Part shown: positions 17,515 to 27,238 of the stretch, piece after piece | How the letters are laid out: every line of letters starts with the position of its first letter | How positions within the stretch are numbered: the first letter of the stretch is position 1 | NCBI GenBank assembly: GCA_021791195.1 | Contig: JAJYXB010000004.1 | Location: 124,001 to 188,000 of the forward strand | Direction: 5' to 3' | DNA from: Actinomycetes bacterium | GTDB taxonomy: Bacteria > Actinomycetota > Thermoleophilia > BMS3ABIN01 | Length of the DNA: 64,000 nucleotides | The notes under the pieces: generated by a model | The model's database searches: none | Seen by the model: only the letters and a program-made list of their open reading frames with translations | Told to the model about the DNA's origin: nothing | Translations under genes and position numbers: made by a program

Positions 17515-18387
17515 TTGACAAAAGCTTCTCTCAAAATTTTATTTGACAATGCGGTTGATAGATTATACCGGGATACATTTAATGCCATACCCTACAAAAT
17601 TTCTTATTTCAGGGTAAGGAGCAAAAAAGATCATGATTCAAAAACGGTACTTTTTTATCCGGAAAAACCGGTAAGCTTTCATGTCATCTATAAAATCTGC
17701 CACATTCTTGGCTATAAAATAACAAATAACGTTAATGCTAGAGCCGATCTCGTCATTAAATTCGAAGATAAGACCTTCAGCCCAGTTGATAATATTCTAT
17801 TTCGTATCTCTGAAAGTAACAAGATCTTAAACTTGCGCTGTGACGACATCAGTAAGGAAAAAGTGGATCGTATTTTTAAACATGTTTTTGGCTATGGTTT
17901 ATGCATCGACCCCGAGAAACATGAAAATTATGTTCGTAAATCAAACTATAACGGCAAACACGACGGCGTGATAATCGCCGAACCTACAAAACCGGAAACT
18001 GGATTTGTTTATCAACTGCTTATTAATAATCGTCATGGTAGCCACGTGAAAGATATGCGTGCTCCCATTATCAACGGGGAGATCCCGTTTATACTCCTTA
18101 AATACAATAGTATTGAAGACCGTTTCGGCCATATGAAAGAGTCTGTAATGGCGGAAGCCGGCGCAGAATTCAATCCAATGGAAATAAACAAAATCTTGGA
18201 ATTTACATCAATGATGGGGCTGGATATTGGAGCATTGGACATTTTGCGTGATCGGGATTCCGGCAAGATTTATATCGTAGACGTGAACAATACACCCTAC
18301 GGACCGGCAGGCCATAGAAGTGATATCGGGTTTAAAAAGGCGCTTACCACCTTGGCCGAGTCATTTAAAGAAAATTATTTCACCTAG
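17515..18387 (+). CDS. ATP-grasp domain protein
   Basis: A 290-residue protein with a C-terminal ATP-grasp core. The metal-binding end of the fold is clear: GLDIGALDILRDRDSGKIYI then VDVNNTPYGPAGH near residues 235-270. The N-terminal half (1-130) is Lys- and Ile-rich. Related proteins lie in polysaccharide clusters and may form an amide or ester bond on a sugar or tail, but the substrate is unknown. It starts at TTG 17515 without a good ribosome site. The gene is markedly AT-rich against its surroundings, which suggests recent transfer. It is convergent with the ligase-like gene. Confidence 0.7.
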   Translation: MTKASLKILFDNAVDRLYRDTFNAIPYKISYFRVRSKKDHDSKTVLFYPEKPVSFHVIYKICHILGYKITNNVNARADLVIKFEDKTFSPVDNILFRISESNKILNLRCDDISKEKVDRIFKHVFGYGLCIDPEKHENYVRKSNYNGKHDGVIIAEPTKPETGFVYQLLINNRHGSHVKDMRAPIINGEIPFILLKYNSIEDRFGHMKESVMAEAGAEFNPMEINKILEFTSMMGLDIGALDILRDRDSGKIYIVDVNNTPYGPAGHRSDIGFKKALTTLAESFKENYFT

Positions 18388-18512
18388 TCAACCAACGAAA
18401 GCGCCTTGCGGCGTTTTTGTTATATCAGCAGTCAGCGCCAGCGAAGCACCCCGAGCGGATAGCGGCAGGCGACTTCTCCCCTTTCCAGAGCCAGGGACAG
18501 ATCAAAAGCAGG

Positions 18513-19805
18513 TCAGCAGCTGGTATTGTTGCTCCAGGCGATGCCGTGCAGTATGCCCGCCGTCATCCAAAAGATCAGGTAGTTGGGCCATTGCAGAAAC
18601 GCGTCAACGGTGAAGGCGTTCAGACAGATTGCGGTGATGCCCACCAGCGCCATCAGCGCCCACGGCCGAGATGGCCCGCGGATCCGGGCCACGCTTATCC
18701 CTTCGCGAAATATCATGATCATCATCGCAATCCAGATGATGAACCCGGCGATGCCGGCCTCCAGCGGCAAGTCCAGATAATAGTTGTCGACCGCCAGCAT
18801 CCGGCCCCAGGCGGCGCGCCAGACCGGTTCCAGCTGGTTTTGCATCTCCGTAGAGCCCTGAAAAAGCCCGACGCCTAACGGATGCTGCTCGATGCCGGCG
18901 AAGGCAGCTCGCCAGGCAATCTCTCGCCCTTCGATGCTGCTGTAACTGCGATAGTCGATCTCGCGGGTGACAGTGGCCCAGAATGCCGCAAGCGCAATTA
19001 TCACGATCACCAGCATGATCGTGGCCGGGAAAGCGGCCTTCCGGCTACGGGCACGCGGAATCAACAGCAGCGCCCCTGCAACCAGAATGCCACCCACCAT
19101 CCAGCTTCCTTTCGAATAGGAAAGAAACAGGGCCAAAACCGCCAGGGACATGGTTAAGAGAGCCAGCAGGCGCTTCCACCAACGGCGTGAGATTACTAGC
19201 AACATTCCGGAGAAAGGGGCGACCTGCAGCAGAAAGGCGCCAAAAGGCACGGGGTGCGCCAAAGTCGAACCGATGCGGTGGACTCCATGCAAAGGCTCAG
19301 GAACACTCTGGCTGATAAGAGCCGCGAAGATCACGTTTTTCTGCAGCGCATACTCCAGCAGGCCGTACGCGCATGTCAGCAGTGTCAACCCGATGACGGT
19401 ATACAGCAACGGCTTCCTGAGCGACTCTCCCTTGACCGCCAATAAGGTGGTCAGGTAATAAATCCCGAGGCCCAGCGCCACATATTTCAGCGTCACCAGC
19501 GTCGTAGGACCCAGGATGACGTTCTGTGCCACGAGATAGGCAGCGAAGACAAGGACCAGCGCATCAACCACGCTTGCCCGGAAGTATTTCCTGCGGACTT
19601 TCAGACAGACTGCCCCTGCCAGCGCCAGCGGCGCCACCATCGCCGCCAGCGGATCCAGCCATTTGTTTCCCAGCAGCGAATCCGGCGAAAAAAAACTTTG
19701 AGGATATAACACCGCAATGGCTATGGTCATGCACACCAGCAATGCCATGACCCGATCAAGGAATGAAGTCCTGGTCACAATCTGCGATCTTTCAACGAAA
19801 AGCAT
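18513..19805 (-). CDS. O-antigen ligase/polymerase-like membrane protein
   Basis: A 430-residue polytopic protein of the Wzy/WaaL family, with about eleven hydrophobic segments. The large periplasmic loop carries GREIAWRAAFAGIEQHPL followed by GVGLFQG, the typical motif region of the ligase domain (about residues 305-330). Such enzymes polymerise or transfer glycans from undecaprenyl carriers on the outer face of the membrane. No outer-membrane genes are seen, so a capsule or exopolysaccharide polymerase role is more likely than O-antigen ligation. The nearest upstream gene on its strand is far away; the gap 19806-20195 probably holds its promoter. Confidence 0.85.
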   Translation of the reverse strand: MLFVERSQIVTRTSFLDRVMALLVCMTIAIAVLYPQSFFSPDSLLGNKWLDPLAAMVAPLALAGAVCLKVRRKYFRASVVDALVLVFAAYLVAQNVILGPTTLVTLKYVALGLGIYYLTTLLAVKGESLRKPLLYTVIGLTLLTCAYGLLEYALQKNVIFAALISQSVPEPLHGVHRIGSTLAHPVPFGAFLLQVAPFSGMLLVISRRWWKRLLALLTMSLAVLALFLSYSKGSWMVGGILVAGALLLIPRARSRKAAFPATIMLVIVIIALAAFWATVTREIDYRSYSSIEGREIAWRAAFAGIEQHPLGVGLFQGSTEMQNQLEPVWRAAWGRMLAVDNYYLDLPLEAGIAGFIIWIAMMIMIFREGISVARIRGPSRPWALMALVGITAICLNAFTVDAFLQWPNYLIFWMTAGILHGIAWSNNTSC

Positions 19806-20195
19806 TCTGCCATATTTGCGCTACATATCAGCATGTCATCAGCAACAGCGGTATTTATACTCGACATTTGCCCAGTCCAGTGCGTACAGAATGCACGCCA
19901 TCGTAAAGGATTTGCGCCATATTATTTTACACATATGTGCCCTGCATTTCTTCGGTTTTCCCGGGCTTGCCACAATCAGGGCTGAATTGACGGTCTTAAT
20001 GAAATCTGAGAAGATATTAATGGATGAAAGAATCATGACTATTTACATGTAGCGTCAGCAATGACGCTGATAACTGCTTGTTGCCGGTCCATTGCGAGCG
20101 ACCTGCCAGCAAGATACATTCGATTCTGAACGAAAGGTTAATACTGACAGCGCTCACGACCCTCCGCCGGAAGTTCGGGGGAACTGTCTTGAACC
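19806..20195. other. Divergent intergenic region with a small hairpin
   Basis: A 390-base AT-rich gap between divergent genes. AGCGTCA-GCAA-TGACGCT at 20051-20068 is a perfect hairpin without a T-run. No coding signal or clear promoter pair is recognised. Confidence 0.4.
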
Positions 20196-22037
20196 GTGCT
20201 GGTGATGATATTGCTGGAATCCTGGTTTAGGCGAAGCGATAAAGTCACCGTAACAACCAGCTGGGATGACGGCCACGTAATGGACTTTCGCGTGGCCGAT
20301 CTTCTGGACAGATACGGTCTTCAGGGCACTTTCTACATCTCTCCGTCCGCCCGTGAAATCGATCCGGGCGCTCGCCTCGACGCAGGGCAGATCACCCTCC
20401 TCGGTCAGAGATTCGAGCTCGGCGCTCACACATTTTCCCATCCGGACCTGACCGCGATCTCTCACGATCAGGCTATCTCCGAGATCACGCGAGGCGCTGA
20501 CGTTCTGGAGGAAGTTTCCGGGACAAGGCCAACCTCTTTCTGTTATCCCTACGGCAAGTTCAGCCGCCGCCTCTCCAGAAGCCTGGGCGGCCTTGGCTTC
20601 ACCTACGCTCGCACTGTCAGGCAATTCGAGACCGGAATAACCGATCCGCTGACCGCCGGCACCACTGTACACGCATACCAGCACCGCACCGGCCTTTCTG
20701 GATACCTGCGCGCTACCGGATTCAATCCCGCCAGGGCGGCACGCTTCCTGGACTGGAGCCTCGTGGCAGCCGACCTGTTCGACGTGTGTGTGAAAAACGG
20801 CGGAATTTTCCATCTCTGGGGCCATTCATGGGAGATCGACGCGCACGGCGACTGGGATAAGTTGGAGCAGGTCTTTGCTTACATCGCCGGCCACAAACAA
20901 GCCGATTACGTGGCAAATTGCTCCCTGGGCCGTCCTCTCCGGACCAGCCTGTTGCTGGCCTCGTCATATTTTCCCCCTAAAGCAGGCGGACTGGAACACT
21001 ACGCCTTCGAAATGGCCAAAGGAGCGGCCCGGGCCGGTGTGGAGGTAAACGTCATCACCTCGGGGACGTCGCAACAACTCGAGCATGAGCAGTCACCGGA
21101 AGGCATGGTCATCCACCGGCTGCCTGTGCAGTTCAAGATCAAGGACACGCCGCTGAACATTCGCTGGCTGCTTGATATCCGCCGCCTGGTTCGCGACATC
21201 AACCCCGATGTCATCAATATCCACCTGCCGGTGCCTTTTCTCGCCGATCTGGTGGCGCTTTTTTCTCGCGGCGCACCGGTCATCGTCACCTACCATTGCG
21301 GCTCGATGAAGGGCAATGGTTTCGTGCTGGATCGCCTGGTAGATCTTTACGAGCGGTTGATCCTCCCGCTGGCTTTGAATAAAGCCCGCCGCATCGTCTG
21401 CACCTCGGAATACGTGCGGCAGGGCTTCCTCAAGCGCTTCACCGGCAAGTCGGTGACTATCAACCCGGGCGTGGACACCTCGATGTTTACAAAAAGGGAC
21501 AACCGGCCCAATGGGAAGTCAGTGATTTTCGTGGGCGATTTCAGAACTGGCCGGAAGGGGCTCGATCATCTCAGGGAAGCGATCAGGCTGGTGCCGGGAA
21601 CGACCCTGCACGTGGTGGGCAGGGGTCCCCAGATCGACTCCCCCGGAACAGTGTATTACGGAGAATTACACGGCAAGGATCTGGTGGCCCGGATCCATGC
21701 CAGCCAGGTGCTGGTCCTTCCCAGTGATTGGCCCGAGGCTTTCGGCATGGTTTTGCTGGAAGCAATGGCCTGCGGAGTGCCGGTCATCGGCACGGATATC
21801 GGCGGCATCTCGGAAGTGATCCGGAACCGCGAGGACGGCCTGCTCGTGGCTCCCGGTAGCGCCAAGGCCCTCGCTGATGCAATCAGCTATATTATTAATA
21901 ATCCCGGCGAGGCCGAAGAATACGCGGCGAAGGCTTATAAGAAAGTGATGACGTCGTACCGATGGGAGAAAATCATCGAAAAATATCGCGCCGAGTTATC
22001 AGATATCACGGAATTGAAAATGACAAAGCCCGCATGA
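20196..22037 (+). CDS. Polysaccharide deacetylase-GT4 glycosyltransferase fusion
   Basis: A 613-residue two-domain protein. Residues about 15-245 are a NodB-type deacetylase: TTSWDDGHVMDF carries the metal aspartate, LGAHTFSHPDL gives the HxxxH metal pair and FCYPYGKF the following motif. Residues about 250-605 are a GT4 transferase starting SSYFPPKAGGLEHY, with PEAFGMVLLEAMACGVPVI as the nucleotide-sugar-binding E-x7-E region. The fused enzyme could de-N-acetylate a sugar and act in the same glycan's assembly. No signal peptide is evident, so the deacetylase would be cytoplasmic. Start GTG 20196 is tentative; ATG 20205 also fits. Its end overlaps the GT2 gene by four bases. Confidence 0.87.
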   Translation: MLVMILLESWFRRSDKVTVTTSWDDGHVMDFRVADLLDRYGLQGTFYISPSAREIDPGARLDAGQITLLGQRFELGAHTFSHPDLTAISHDQAISEITRGADVLEEVSGTRPTSFCYPYGKFSRRLSRSLGGLGFTYARTVRQFETGITDPLTAGTTVHAYQHRTGLSGYLRATGFNPARAARFLDWSLVAADLFDVCVKNGGIFHLWGHSWEIDAHGDWDKLEQVFAYIAGHKQADYVANCSLGRPLRTSLLLASSYFPPKAGGLEHYAFEMAKGAARAGVEVNVITSGTSQQLEHEQSPEGMVIHRLPVQFKIKDTPLNIRWLLDIRRLVRDINPDVINIHLPVPFLADLVALFSRGAPVIVTYHCGSMKGNGFVLDRLVDLYERLILPLALNKARRIVCTSEYVRQGFLKRFTGKSVTINPGVDTSMFTKRDNRPNGKSVIFVGDFRTGRKGLDHLREAIRLVPGTTLHVVGRGPQIDSPGTVYYGELHGKDLVARIHASQVLVLPSDWPEAFGMVLLEAMACGVPVIGTDIGGISEVIRNREDGLLVAPGSAKALADAISYIINNPGEAEEYAAKAYKKVMTSYRWEKIIEKYRAELSDITELKMTKPA

Positions 22038-23011
22038 GTGATCCCGGCATCGCCCTGATCATAACCCTGCTCAACGAGGAGAAGGGCCTCCCTCTCCTGC
22101 TCGAGTCCATCGATCACCAGTCCCTGAAGCCTGACGAGATCGTTGTCTGTGAAACCGGCTCAGAAGACGGAACGATGCGGATCCTGCGGGAATGGCAAGA
22201 ATCCCACCCGCGAAGCATGACCATAATCGAGAAGAAGGGGCTCAACATAGCCGAGGGCCGCAACCAGGCGATCAGCGCCTGCGGCTCGCCAATCGTCTGC
22301 GTCACAGACGGAGGCTGCATTCTGGAAAAGGACTGGTTGCAGAAGATAACCCTTCCACTAAGAACCAACGGCGAAGAGGTGGGCATTGTCTACGGCGATA
22401 CGGTCGCCGTGGGTAAAAACAGGATCGGCAGACAATTTGCCGTGCTGTACTCAATAAAGACCATGGGCATGGAGTCCTCCGGTTATGCGCATTCCAGCAG
22501 ATCGGTGGCCTTCAGGCGGTCGGCCTGGGAAGCGGTGGGAGGATACCCCGGGTGGATGACACTGGCCGGTGAAGATACATACTTCTTCAGGCAGGTGGAA
22601 AAAGCATTCGAGAGCCGCCACGCACCCGGCGCCAAAGCCTATTGGCACCACGGCGAGGAATCGTTGATAGCGGTATTCAAGAGACACCGCAGAAACAGCG
22701 AGGGTGATGGTGAAGCCAATCTCTGGCCCTACCGATATCTGGCCCTGATCGGCGCCTACCTGGCCGCCGTCACTTCGCTGCTGCTGTCTTTTTTCCACCT
22801 GGGCCTGCTGCCACCATCACTGCTGCTTGTCATTGGTTTATGCTTCCGGCACACACCGTCCGCGCTGAAAAAAAAGATCGACCTGATTGACGCATTTGCC
22901 GTGATGCCCGCTATTACGCTGTTTCGCGATCTGGGCATGGCCACCGGTTATCTCCTGGGCATGAAGAACAGAGCGTCGAAGAGGTTAACAGAAAGCCCTG
23001 TTGAAACTTGA
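22034..23011 (+). CDS. Family 2 glycosyltransferase
   Basis: A 325-residue GT2 enzyme. The N-terminal GT-A domain begins IALIITLLNEEKGLPLLLES, with CETGSEDGT for the nucleotide and VTDGGCIL for the DxD-equivalent (here TDGG). GEDTYFFRQVEK near residue 185 supplies the catalytic-base region, and two or three membrane segments follow at about 240-310. The ATG at 22034 overlaps the preceding stop (ATGA), so it is coupled to the deacetylase-GT4 fusion. The acceptor is unknown. Confidence 0.85.
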   Translation: MSDPGIALIITLLNEEKGLPLLLESIDHQSLKPDEIVVCETGSEDGTMRILREWQESHPRSMTIIEKKGLNIAEGRNQAISACGSPIVCVTDGGCILEKDWLQKITLPLRTNGEEVGIVYGDTVAVGKNRIGRQFAVLYSIKTMGMESSGYAHSSRSVAFRRSAWEAVGGYPGWMTLAGEDTYFFRQVEKAFESRHAPGAKAYWHHGEESLIAVFKRHRRNSEGDGEANLWPYRYLALIGAYLAAVTSLLLSFFHLGLLPPSLLLVIGLCFRHTPSALKKKIDLIDAFAVMPAITLFRDLGMATGYLLGMKNRASKRLTESPVET

Positions 23012-23048
23012 GGGATAAGCTGTAATTCCACACCGAGGTCGCCGATCC

Positions 23049-23510
23049 ATGCCCAATCCACTGAAAGCTCACTCACGTGGGCGATACAATGCCTTGATAA
23101 CCCTGCTTGCTGGCCTGGTCATCCTGGGCCTGCTCATTTTTAACTACGGAGCCGTCTCGGAAGCCCTCTCCCCCTATTTCACCCGAAAGCCGGAGCGGCT
23201 CACAGAGCTTTATTTTACGGACTACGGATCCTTGCCCAAATTAATGGACGCCGGCCATAGATACCAGTTCGATTTCACCGTCGTCAATCATGAAAACCAG
23301 AACCACACATACCTGTATCGCGTTACCGCGATCGAGGACACCCAATCCACGATCCTGACGTCCGGCCAAATCTCCGTAAAAGATGGAGCAAGTGCGAAAA
23401 AAGAGATTTTTTTTACTCCAACGCGGCCAGGGAAAAAAGACAAGATCATCGTTGACCTGCTCGACAAAAACCAGCGCATCACTTTTAGCGCCCAAAACAA
23501 TTTTCAGTAG
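23049..23510 (+). CDS. Small membrane-anchored DUF1616-like protein
   Basis: A 153-residue protein with one N-terminal membrane segment (about 14-36) and an extracytoplasmic beta-rich domain. The segment TELYFTDYGSLPKLMDAGH and the later VVNHENQNHTYLYRV resemble the C-terminal part of DUF1616 proteins, which often sit with surface-glycan genes. It is a single-domain version without the usual multi-pass part. It lies 38 bases after the GT2 gene and 52 before the large membrane protein. Function unknown. Confidence 0.6.
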   Translation: MPNPLKAHSRGRYNALITLLAGLVILGLLIFNYGAVSEALSPYFTRKPERLTELYFTDYGSLPKLMDAGHRYQFDFTVVNHENQNHTYLYRVTAIEDTQSTILTSGQISVKDGASAKKEIFFTPTRPGKKDKIIVDLLDKNQRITFSAQNNFQ

Positions 23511-23561
23511 TCAGGTGAGCCTGGTGACCACGTTTTTCGAAGTTATAGCGACGGCAATAAA

Positions 23562-26030
23562 TTGAGCTCCTTAGGTCCCAAGCCACCGAGGCTGCCCCTC
23601 GAACTTTCGCAGACTTACGACCGCGTGCCAGCGCCAGAGCGGGCGGCCCGAGGCTGGCGTCTGACCAGCCACAATACGCTGCAGCTGATAGTCATAACCG
23701 TAGCCCTCTTTGCCATCACGCTGCTTGCCGGGTTGAAATTTATCCCGGCCATCCTGTTTCCCTCGATCATTTTCGCCCTGCCGGTCTCCCTGTTACTGCC
23801 TGGGTATATGCTGATCAGGCTGCTGGACATCAGCTGTCGCCGGCTGTCGGAGTGGATCCTCTATTCGGTCGGCGTCAGCATCTTTCTGCTGTTTGCCACC
23901 GGCCTGCTTATCAACACCTTGCTGCCAATGGTGGGAATTGCCCGGCCCCTGGACACCCTGCCGGTAATCCTCCTGGTAATCCTGGTGAATCTTCTTCTGG
24001 CTGCTGCCTGCTACCTGCGCTCTGTCGACCTCACGCTAGAGCTCAGGACGCCGCACCCCTCCGCCCTGGCGATCGCGGCTTTTGTCTTGCCGCCGCTTTT
24101 CGTCGTTGGCGCAGTCATGGGTGCCGTGGGCCTCAACAACCATGCCGGCAATCTGCCGGCAATGATCGTGCTTGGCGGTATTGGTGCTTATGCCTTGCTA
24201 CTGCTCCTTCTGAGGAAGCGGGTGCCGGATTCCCTGTTTCCTTACTCCCTCTTCTTTTTGACGCTGGCGCTGCTCCTGGGCACTTCACTAAGGGGATGGG
24301 TGATCTCCGGACACGATATTCTGTACGAATTCGCGGTTTTCGAGATGACGAAAAGCTTCGGCGTCTGGAGCATGTCCCATTATCAGGACGCATATAACGC
24401 CTGCCTGAGCATAACACTGCTGCCTACCATGCTAAGTGCGGTACTGCCAAAAATACCGGATCAGCTCATACTCCGCGGACTTTTCCAGATTATCTTCGCA
24501 TTGACGCCCGTGGCTCTTTTCCTCTTTCTGAAGAAATATGTCTCCAACGCCATCGCTTTTCTGGCCTGTCTTTTTTTCGTTTCCCAACCACCCCTGCTGC
24601 AGGACTTCGCCTTTCTGACCCGGCAGGAAATAGCGATGCTGTTCTACATGCTGGCGTTGTTGGCATTCTCCTCGAAATCGCTCTCGCGGCCGCAGCAGTA
24701 CCTTCTGGCCCTGTTTTTCGGCGCCGCCATGGTCTGGTCCCATTACTCGACGACCTACATCGCGATAGCGGTTCTGCTGTCCGTGCTGGTTTTCAGAAAC
24801 CGTATTATGGCAAAATTTGTAAATCTCATCAAAAGACCAGTGACAGCGGTGACAGCAGCGATTGTCTCCAGGCCGCCGGTTGGCAAGGATACAGTTGTCG
24901 CCACCGCGCCGTTCCGGCAGCTGAGCGGCAGGAGCTCAACATTTGCCAGCGGCGCCAGGTGGTTGCCCGGCTGGAGTTATGTCGTACTGCTGATTCTGAT
25001 GACTGCATCCTGGAACGTATGGATCACCGGGACCCAGAACAATTTCACCACCTTCGTCGCTTCCGTTTATCGAAATGTTTCCGAGGGAGGTTTTAGTGAG
25101 TATAAAACGGGCTTGACCGATCAGCTCAACATCTACAACAACTCCAGGATCCAGTCATCGGCTATCGACACTTTCGTCAGTTCTCACACAGGCGGGGATA
25201 ACACAGCCGACTCGCCCCGGTATTCCTCCGTTGACTACCAGGGCTATAATCCGAGCGCCAAATCAGACATCATGTTCAATCCCAACAACAACGTGGCGCA
25301 GACGCTTTATTCATACGGAGAAATCTACAAGAAGTTTGCAAAGATCTTCATTATCGCCGGCATAATGTGGCTGGTCCTCTCCGGGATTGGCTCATATATC
25401 GTCGACGACGATTTCAAGCTTTTCATGTCGATGAACATCCTGGTGCTGGGCCTTGCCATGGTCATGCCATTATTCTCCAAGGACTACAGCCTGTTAAGAG
25501 CCTATCAACAATTGCTGATCGGCCTTGGCCTCCCGGCGGTGGTGGGCGCGTACGCCATCTTCAGGTTGCTTTTACGAAAATATGTCTTCATCGGCCTCGG
25601 TCTTTTCTTCGTCGTCTACTTCCTGCTGCTGTCATCATTTCTGCCTGAGCTGCTTGGCTTCGGTTATGCCCAGCTGAATCTAAACAACTTTGGCCTTTAT
25701 TATGAAATCCATTATTCGCACAGATCGGAACAGGAGGCGATATCATGGCTCACCAGGAACAGCGACCCCAATTATCCTGTGTTCGCCGACTTTGATGCCA
25801 AGAAGAAAATCGATCTCTTCGGCAACAGACCGGTATGGGTGGTGCCGAATGTACTGCCTCAGAACATCAACCGCAATGCTTACGTCTTTGCTGATTACAC
25901 GAATTTGCGTGACGGTCTGTCTTATTCCCCGTTTGGTGGGGATGTGTTTGCTTATTCCTTCCCCAATGATTTCTTGAATCTGCATAAGGACATCATCTAT
26001 TCCAACGGCCAGACCGAGATCTTTAAATGA
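23562..26030 (+). CDS. Large DUF2206-like membrane protein, probable GT-C fold
   Basis: An 822-residue polytopic protein with about fifteen hydrophobic segments between residues 30 and 690 and a C-terminal extracytoplasmic region. The segment SGHDILYEFAVFEMTKSFG near residue 250 and FFVSQPPLLQDFAFLTRQE near 335-353 match the DUF2206 type of predicted integral membrane protein and resemble GT-C transferases, with the acidic residue in an extracytoplasmic loop. It may transfer sugars from a lipid carrier on the outer face. It starts at TTG 23562. The next GT4 gene overlaps its stop by four bases. Confidence 0.7.
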   Translation: MSSLGPKPPRLPLELSQTYDRVPAPERAARGWRLTSHNTLQLIVITVALFAITLLAGLKFIPAILFPSIIFALPVSLLLPGYMLIRLLDISCRRLSEWILYSVGVSIFLLFATGLLINTLLPMVGIARPLDTLPVILLVILVNLLLAAACYLRSVDLTLELRTPHPSALAIAAFVLPPLFVVGAVMGAVGLNNHAGNLPAMIVLGGIGAYALLLLLLRKRVPDSLFPYSLFFLTLALLLGTSLRGWVISGHDILYEFAVFEMTKSFGVWSMSHYQDAYNACLSITLLPTMLSAVLPKIPDQLILRGLFQIIFALTPVALFLFLKKYVSNAIAFLACLFFVSQPPLLQDFAFLTRQEIAMLFYMLALLAFSSKSLSRPQQYLLALFFGAAMVWSHYSTTYIAIAVLLSVLVFRNRIMAKFVNLIKRPVTAVTAAIVSRPPVGKDTVVATAPFRQLSGRSSTFASGARWLPGWSYVVLLILMTASWNVWITGTQNNFTTFVASVYRNVSEGGFSEYKTGLTDQLNIYNNSRIQSSAIDTFVSSHTGGDNTADSPRYSSVDYQGYNPSAKSDIMFNPNNNVAQTLYSYGEIYKKFAKIFIIAGIMWLVLSGIGSYIVDDDFKLFMSMNILVLGLAMVMPLFSKDYSLLRAYQQLLIGLGLPAVVGAYAIFRLLLRKYVFIGLGLFFVVYFLLLSSFLPELLGFGYAQLNLNNFGLYYEIHYSHRSEQEAISWLTRNSDPNYPVFADFDAKKKIDLFGNRPVWVVPNVLPQNINRNAYVFADYTNLRDGLSYSPFGGDVFAYSFPNDFLNLHKDIIYSNGQTEIFK

Positions 26031-27238
26031 GGATACTGATGATTCATGACATCGGCGCCCTGGTGGGCGGTGCGGAACACAGCCTGTATAATATTCGCCG
26101 CGAACTGGTGCGCCGGGGGCATGAAGTGAGGGCGGTCACCGGCGACCGCCCAAGGCCCCAGCCAGGTTTCAGCGACTACACGTTCTCAAGCCGGGACGCA
26201 ACCGTGCCTGGCAAGCTAGTGCATTACCTATACAATCATTCCGCAAAGACAACTATTTCTTTCGCGATCCGGGATTTCCGGCCAGAAGTAATCCATGCCG
26301 GCACGGTGACCAAAATTTCACCCGCAGGCGTGAAGGCGATGAAAGGAACCCCGACCATCATGGACCTTCGTGATTATGGTTTGATGTATCCAGCCCTGCA
26401 CAAATACCTGCCCAAAGACGAATTTTGCAGATATGGCGACGACGCCTGCTGTCCGCTTCACGCGGGATACTTCCGCTATTATTTTGAGCTGCTGCGCATC
26501 TATCTTCATCGAAAAAGATTCGACCAGATAGCAGCATTTGTCGCCGGCAGCGAGCATATGAAACGGTTGGCTGAGCAGCTGGGAATGAAACCGGCCGTTG
26601 TTCTAAACAGCCCGATCGAGACCATTCCGGAGCAGTTGCCCGGCGTACCAAAATTGCCTGACAGTATCCTCTACGCCGGCCGGCTGGAGCCGGAAAAGGG
26701 AGTACTGGAGCTTGTGAACAGCTTCGAACTAGTGCGAAAGTCGCTTCCAGACGCCAAACTGCTGATAGCCGGCAGTGGTAGTCTCAGTGATGAGATTGAC
26801 TCCCTAATCATGGACCGGAGGCTCTGCGGGTCCGTGACATTGCTCGGTCACATCAATAGGCAGGAGCTGCAGCAGTGGTACGTGAAAACGCGCATCGTGG
26901 CAATTCCTTCGCTTTGGCCGGAGCCCTTCGGTCGAGTGGGACCCGAGGCGATGGCATTCGGGGTTCCGGTAGTGGCCTCTGGAAGGGGAGGAATGACGGA
27001 CTGGCTGAATGACGGCCAAAACGGGATAATCGCCGATCCCTCGGACGTAAAAAGCCTGGCTGCTTCCCTCGTGAGACTGCTTCAGGATGAAACTTTATAT
27101 CAGCTCATGTCAGAAAATGCGCGCCAGAGCGCGCACCGATTCCGCGTGGAAAATTACGTCGATGAATTGGAGGCGCTATACCGCGGCGCAGCTGCGAGCA
27201 GCAAGCGTCTCCGGTCAAGAAAAATCAAGGCGCCGTAG
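26027..27238 (+). CDS. Family 4 glycosyltransferase
   Basis: A 403-residue retaining GT-B enzyme. The N-terminal domain begins MIHDIGALVGGAEHSLYN, and the C-terminal domain starts at ILYAGRLEPEKGVLELVNSF (about 211). The EPFGRVGPEAMAFGVPVVAS region near residue 304 is the conserved E-x7-E nucleotide-sugar site. It overlaps the previous gene by four bases (ATGA), so it belongs to the 20196-27238 operon. Its last 85 bases overlap antisense with the flippase gene. Confidence 0.9.
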   Translation: MRILMIHDIGALVGGAEHSLYNIRRELVRRGHEVRAVTGDRPRPQPGFSDYTFSSRDATVPGKLVHYLYNHSAKTTISFAIRDFRPEVIHAGTVTKISPAGVKAMKGTPTIMDLRDYGLMYPALHKYLPKDEFCRYGDDACCPLHAGYFRYYFELLRIYLHRKRFDQIAAFVAGSEHMKRLAEQLGMKPAVVLNSPIETIPEQLPGVPKLPDSILYAGRLEPEKGVLELVNSFELVRKSLPDAKLLIAGSGSLSDEIDSLIMDRRLCGSVTLLGHINRQELQQWYVKTRIVAIPSLWPEPFGRVGPEAMAFGVPVVASGRGGMTDWLNDGQNGIIADPSDVKSLAASLVRLLQDETLYQLMSENARQSAHRFRVENYVDELEALYRGAAASSKRLRSRKIKAP

